Of a stretch of 63,098 bases of DNA, positions 61,170 through 63,098 are shown in pieces. Origin of the DNA: CAYGSN01 sp964352675 (GTDB taxonomy: Bacteria > Pseudomonadota > Alphaproteobacteria > Micavibrionales > Micavibrionaceae); the NCBI GenBank assembly GCA_964352675.1, contig CAYGSN010000013.1, forward strand, positions 1 through 63,098, given 5' to 3'. Both the position numbers and the translations under genes were made by a program. The notes under the pieces were generated by a model. That model was not told where the DNA came from and ran no database searches. It saw only the letters and a program-made list of their open reading frames with translations. Within the stretch, counting starts at the first letter, position 1; every line of letters starts with the position of its first letter.

Positions 61170-61988
61170 TCAGGCTTCCAGCATGTCGACAATTTCACCA
61201 TCAGGCAGGAATGCCGCCGCAACCAGCTTTCCGCCAAAGCCACAGCCGTCATCCAGCGTTGCGGTAATGCAATTCAGATGCTGGCCCCTGTGTTTGGCAT
61301 CATAGCCGCGTATGACCTTCTGGAAGGGCAGGTAAGGGGATTCAATCGCTTCAAAGTTACAGGATGACCACCAGAGATGATCTCCCTGTTCATGCAGAGG
61401 TTTTTTAACATTCAGGCCCGCATGCACGAACAGCATCGGGTATTGTGCATCTTCCGGTGTCATAGCTGCGCGGGTGAATTGTGTGGAGAATATCTCATGC
61501 CCTTTATGGCGGCGCACGGCCTCGCGCACAGTGTTCGTCCATTTCGTCAGTCCCATCACGCCGGAGCGGCAGGCTTCTATCCCGTCATGCGCAGACAGGC
61601 CGTAACTGGCCAGCGTGGTGGAAATGCCGTTGCCGAGCATCCATAGCAACACATTTGTCGGGTCAGGCGCAAATTGTATCTGCAGGAGTTTCTGCCACAT
61701 TTCCTCCTGGCTGCCGCGCAGGTAAACCAGATCGCCGGGCAGCATGCCTCGCTGGGAGAGAACCATGCGGCGGAAGGTCAGGATTTCATCAATGCATGCA
61801 GCGGACTGTTCGCTATAGCCCGTATAATTCCCTAGATAGACGATGCGTTCACCGGGCCGGATGCGGGCAAGAATTTCATCATGAATGCGTATGAGCGGTT
61901 CAATTTGACCGTGAATAGCGGGTATGGCCCATATTTTCCTGGGCTTTCCTAGATTCGTGAAACACGGGTTTTGCGTTCTCGCGTTCAA
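61170..61988 (-). CDS. metallophosphoesterase-fold protein without the catalytic motifs
   Basis: A 272-residue protein with the order of segments of PPP/calcineurin-like phosphatases: WAIPAIHGQIEPLIRIHDEI (standard GDIHG), IVYLGNYTGYS (GDYVDRG), LVYLRGSQEEMWQ (GNHE), LFVHAGL and a late RGYDAKHRG. The metal-binding Asp, Asn and His are replaced in the first three motifs, so it is probably inactive as a phosphatase. It may bind and sense. It lies between rpoH and carD. The TTG start at 61988 has no strong ribosome-binding site. Confidence 0.75.
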   Translation of the reverse strand: MNARTQNPCFTNLGKPRKIWAIPAIHGQIEPLIRIHDEILARIRPGERIVYLGNYTGYSEQSAACIDEILTFRRMVLSQRGMLPGDLVYLRGSQEEMWQKLLQIQFAPDPTNVLLWMLGNGISTTLASYGLSAHDGIEACRSGVMGLTKWTNTVREAVRRHKGHEIFSTQFTRAAMTPEDAQYPMLFVHAGLNVKKPLHEQGDHLWWSSCNFEAIESPYLPFQKVIRGYDAKHRGQHLNCITATLDDGCGFGGKLVAAAFLPDGEIVDMLEA

Positions 61989-62075
61989 ATGAATAACCGT
62001 TCTTCAATAATGTTTTTTTAAGGACGTGGTGAATGCAGCACGAAGGAGGGAAACGCAGGATAAGAAATGACAGGG

Positions 62076-62084
62076 TGTGGATAA
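62076..62084 (-). other. single DnaA-box-like sequence
   Basis: The minus strand reads TTATCCACA, the consensus DnaA box. One box alone is expected by chance about every 100 kb and does not show an origin; it is listed for completeness. Confidence 0.15.
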
Positions 62085-62118
62085 CTTACGATCCAATTCC
62101 CAGAATCAAATATAGTAT

Positions 62119-62168
62119 ACAAAAAAAACAGGCGCTTAGGAAGGGATATCTTCGCACTGCGCCTGTTT
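62119..62168 (-). terminator. terminator of carD
   Basis: AAACAGGCGC (62126-62135) pairs with GCGCCTGTTT (62159-62168). On the minus strand the stem is followed by a T run (62128-62121). Confidence 0.85.
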
Positions 62169-62179
62169 GTAACTTAATA

Positions 62180-62195
62180 CGGCCGGTCCGGCCGG
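62180..62195. repeat. GC-rich near-palindrome after carD
   Basis: CGGCCGGTCCGGCCGG is an inverted repeat with a one-base centre, 13 bases beyond the carD stop and upstream of its terminator in the transcript. It may be an extra RNA stem. Confidence 0.3.
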
Positions 62196-62207
62196 TTTAG
62201 AAAAACC

Positions 62208-62765
62208 TTATGCAGCCTTCTTGGTTTTTTCTTTGGCTTTAACGTCCTTGGCTTCCTTTGTTTTCTTTGGCATCAGGATATCTTCCAGGCGCTCTGCGGC
62301 TTTCAGCTCGGTGATATCTTCGATCACGGCGACTTCGCGAGCCAGGCGCTCAAGCGCGGATTGGTAAATCTGGCGCTCGGAATAGGATTGCTCTGAATCG
62401 TCATTGCTGCGTTTCAAATCACGAAGAACTTCGGCAATCGCAACCGGATCGCCGGAATTGATCTTTGTTTCATATTCTTGTGCACGGCGGCTCCACATGG
62501 TGCGGCGGATACGGGCGCGCCCCTTCAGTGTTTTGAATGCATCTTCCAAGCGTTCACCGGTGCAGAGCTTACGCAGACCGTTGGCCTCGGCTTTCATGAC
62601 AGGAATTTTGAGGCGCATGCGCTCTTTTTCGAAGCTGATAACATAGAGGCGTACATCCATACCGGCGATGGTTTGGGTTTCGATGCCTTCAATTTGTCCA
62701 ACGCCATGTGCGGCGTACACAACATAGTCACCAGTCGAAAAGTCAAAATTGTCATTATCAGCCAT
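62208..62765 (-). CDS. carD: CarD-family transcriptional regulator
   Basis: A 185-residue RNA polymerase-binding regulator. The N-terminal RNAP-interacting domain has FSTGDYVVYAAHGVGQIEGIE and MRLKIPVMKAEANGLRKL. The DNA-binding C-terminal part has RARIRRTMWSRRAQEYETKI and VAEVLRDL-like IAEVLRDLKRSN, followed by a Lys-rich tail. It stabilises open promoter complexes. AAAGGTG precedes ATG. A sigma70-like promoter and long leader lie upstream; a strong terminator follows. Confidence 0.95.
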   Translation of the reverse strand: MADNDNFDFSTGDYVVYAAHGVGQIEGIETQTIAGMDVRLYVISFEKERMRLKIPVMKAEANGLRKLCTGERLEDAFKTLKGRARIRRTMWSRRAQEYETKINSGDPVAIAEVLRDLKRSNDDSEQSYSERQIYQSALERLAREVAVIEDITELKAAERLEDILMPKKTKEAKDVKAKEKTKKAA

Positions 62766-62904
62766 ATTTTTTCACCTTTTTATTGTTTGCAAACAAGCAA
62801 ATCCAAAGTTAATTTTCAAAAACAACAAAAGCTCCCAACGTCTTAAAAGATATAGCTTTAAGCCGTTTCGCTTTCGCAAGCATTGTTGTGATTGTGCGAG
62901 GGGT

Positions 62905-62933
62905 ACTGTACCTGAAATTTCATAAGAATTCAA
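62905..62933 (-). promoter_or_regulatory. promoter of carD
   Basis: TTGAAT (62933-62928), 17 bases and TACAGT (62910-62905) on the minus strand. The leader to the ATG is about 130 bases. The remaining stretch from 62934 to 63098 shows no gene. Confidence 0.5.
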
Positions 62934-63071
62934 CAAATAAGTTTCTGCTTATGTTTCAGCTATGCGATGTCGCTGATTTCTGAGGCTGTGTTTCGGAGAG
63001 GGGGGCTCTTTTAGGGGATAATTTTTGGGCGGGGAGAAAGGCAACGTTAATAATCAGCCAAATAAATGATA

Positions 63072-63091
63072 CCTATGAAGACACTCATAGG
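63072..63091. repeat. inverted repeat at the right window edge
   Basis: CCTATGA-agacac-TCATAGG is a perfect 7-base repeat. It overlaps AGGAG (63089-63093), followed by GAGCAT at the window end. If the next base is G, a plus-strand gene could start at 63097 with a sequestered ribosome-binding site. Confidence 0.3.
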
Positions 63092-63098
63092 AGAGCAT

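Noticed and set aside
62076..62084. Perfect DnaA box as sign of a replication origin
   Set aside because: Only one box is present, with no cluster and no dnaA, dnaN or similar gene near it.

Overview
This window is chromosomal DNA from an alphaproteobacterium. Lineage clues are the block dapF-(mtaB)-ftsY / ffh-rpsP-rimM-trmD-rplS-leuC-leuD-leuB, the alphaproteobacterial families DUF3126, DUF2336 and DUF6356, eukaryote-type glutamine synthetase II, class II DAHP synthase, and an rpoH-carD neighbourhood. A deep-branching Rhodospirillales or Micavibrionales-like host is my inference. I saw no insertion sequence, prophage or CRISPR array.

Left part (1-19.5 kb). A partial tRNA with a CAT anticodon is followed by rpsD, a DUF6356 protein, trmJ, two small unknown genes, gltX and a class II DAHP synthase. 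A class I cyclic-nucleotide-phosphodiesterase-like gene comes next. A minus-strand run waaA-lpxK-lpxL-gor makes the Kdo/lipid A core and ends in glutathione reductase. Then comes a three-gene cassette of exported proteins that includes two cysteine-rich paralogues I do not recognise. DUF3126, an ornithine-lipid-type acyltransferase pair (olsA/olsB-like), an OmpA-like exported coiled-coil protein, tRNA-Arg(ACG) and glnII complete this part.

Middle part (19.7-37.7 kb). One plus-strand cluster encodes a type IV pilus machine: GspE/PilB and GspF/PilC homologues, PilM/N-, PilO- and MshK-like assembly proteins, a TPR protein, prepilin peptidase, PilT and PilU ATPases, and a lipoprotein secretin. 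An ABC-2 ATPase, its permease and a membrane-anchored partner are interleaved with these genes and recall PilH, PilI and PilG of Myxococcus. A membrane-bound AraC-type regulator and two paralogous prepilins close the cluster. The first prepilin has a long leader with a possible 20-codon upstream ORF.

Right part (37.7-63.1 kb). A slipin/NfeD pair lies behind leuD-leuB, followed by a Sua5-like protein, an HD-GYP-like protein and leuC. The rplS-trmD-rimM-rpsP-ffh ribosome/SRP operon follows; here L19 and S16 both carry long low-complexity tails. dapF is followed by a decayed mtaB, then ftsY, AMP nucleosidase, DUF2336, pgk, a proline iminopeptidase, a secreted nuclease and an M48 lipoprotein protease that face each other across one CATG, rpoH, a phosphoesterase-fold protein lacking its catalytic motifs, and carD.

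All boundaries come from reading the sequence and the conceptual translations. Family calls rest on recognised motifs, not on database searches. Promoters, operators and RNA hairpins were found by eye and are lower confidence than the genes.
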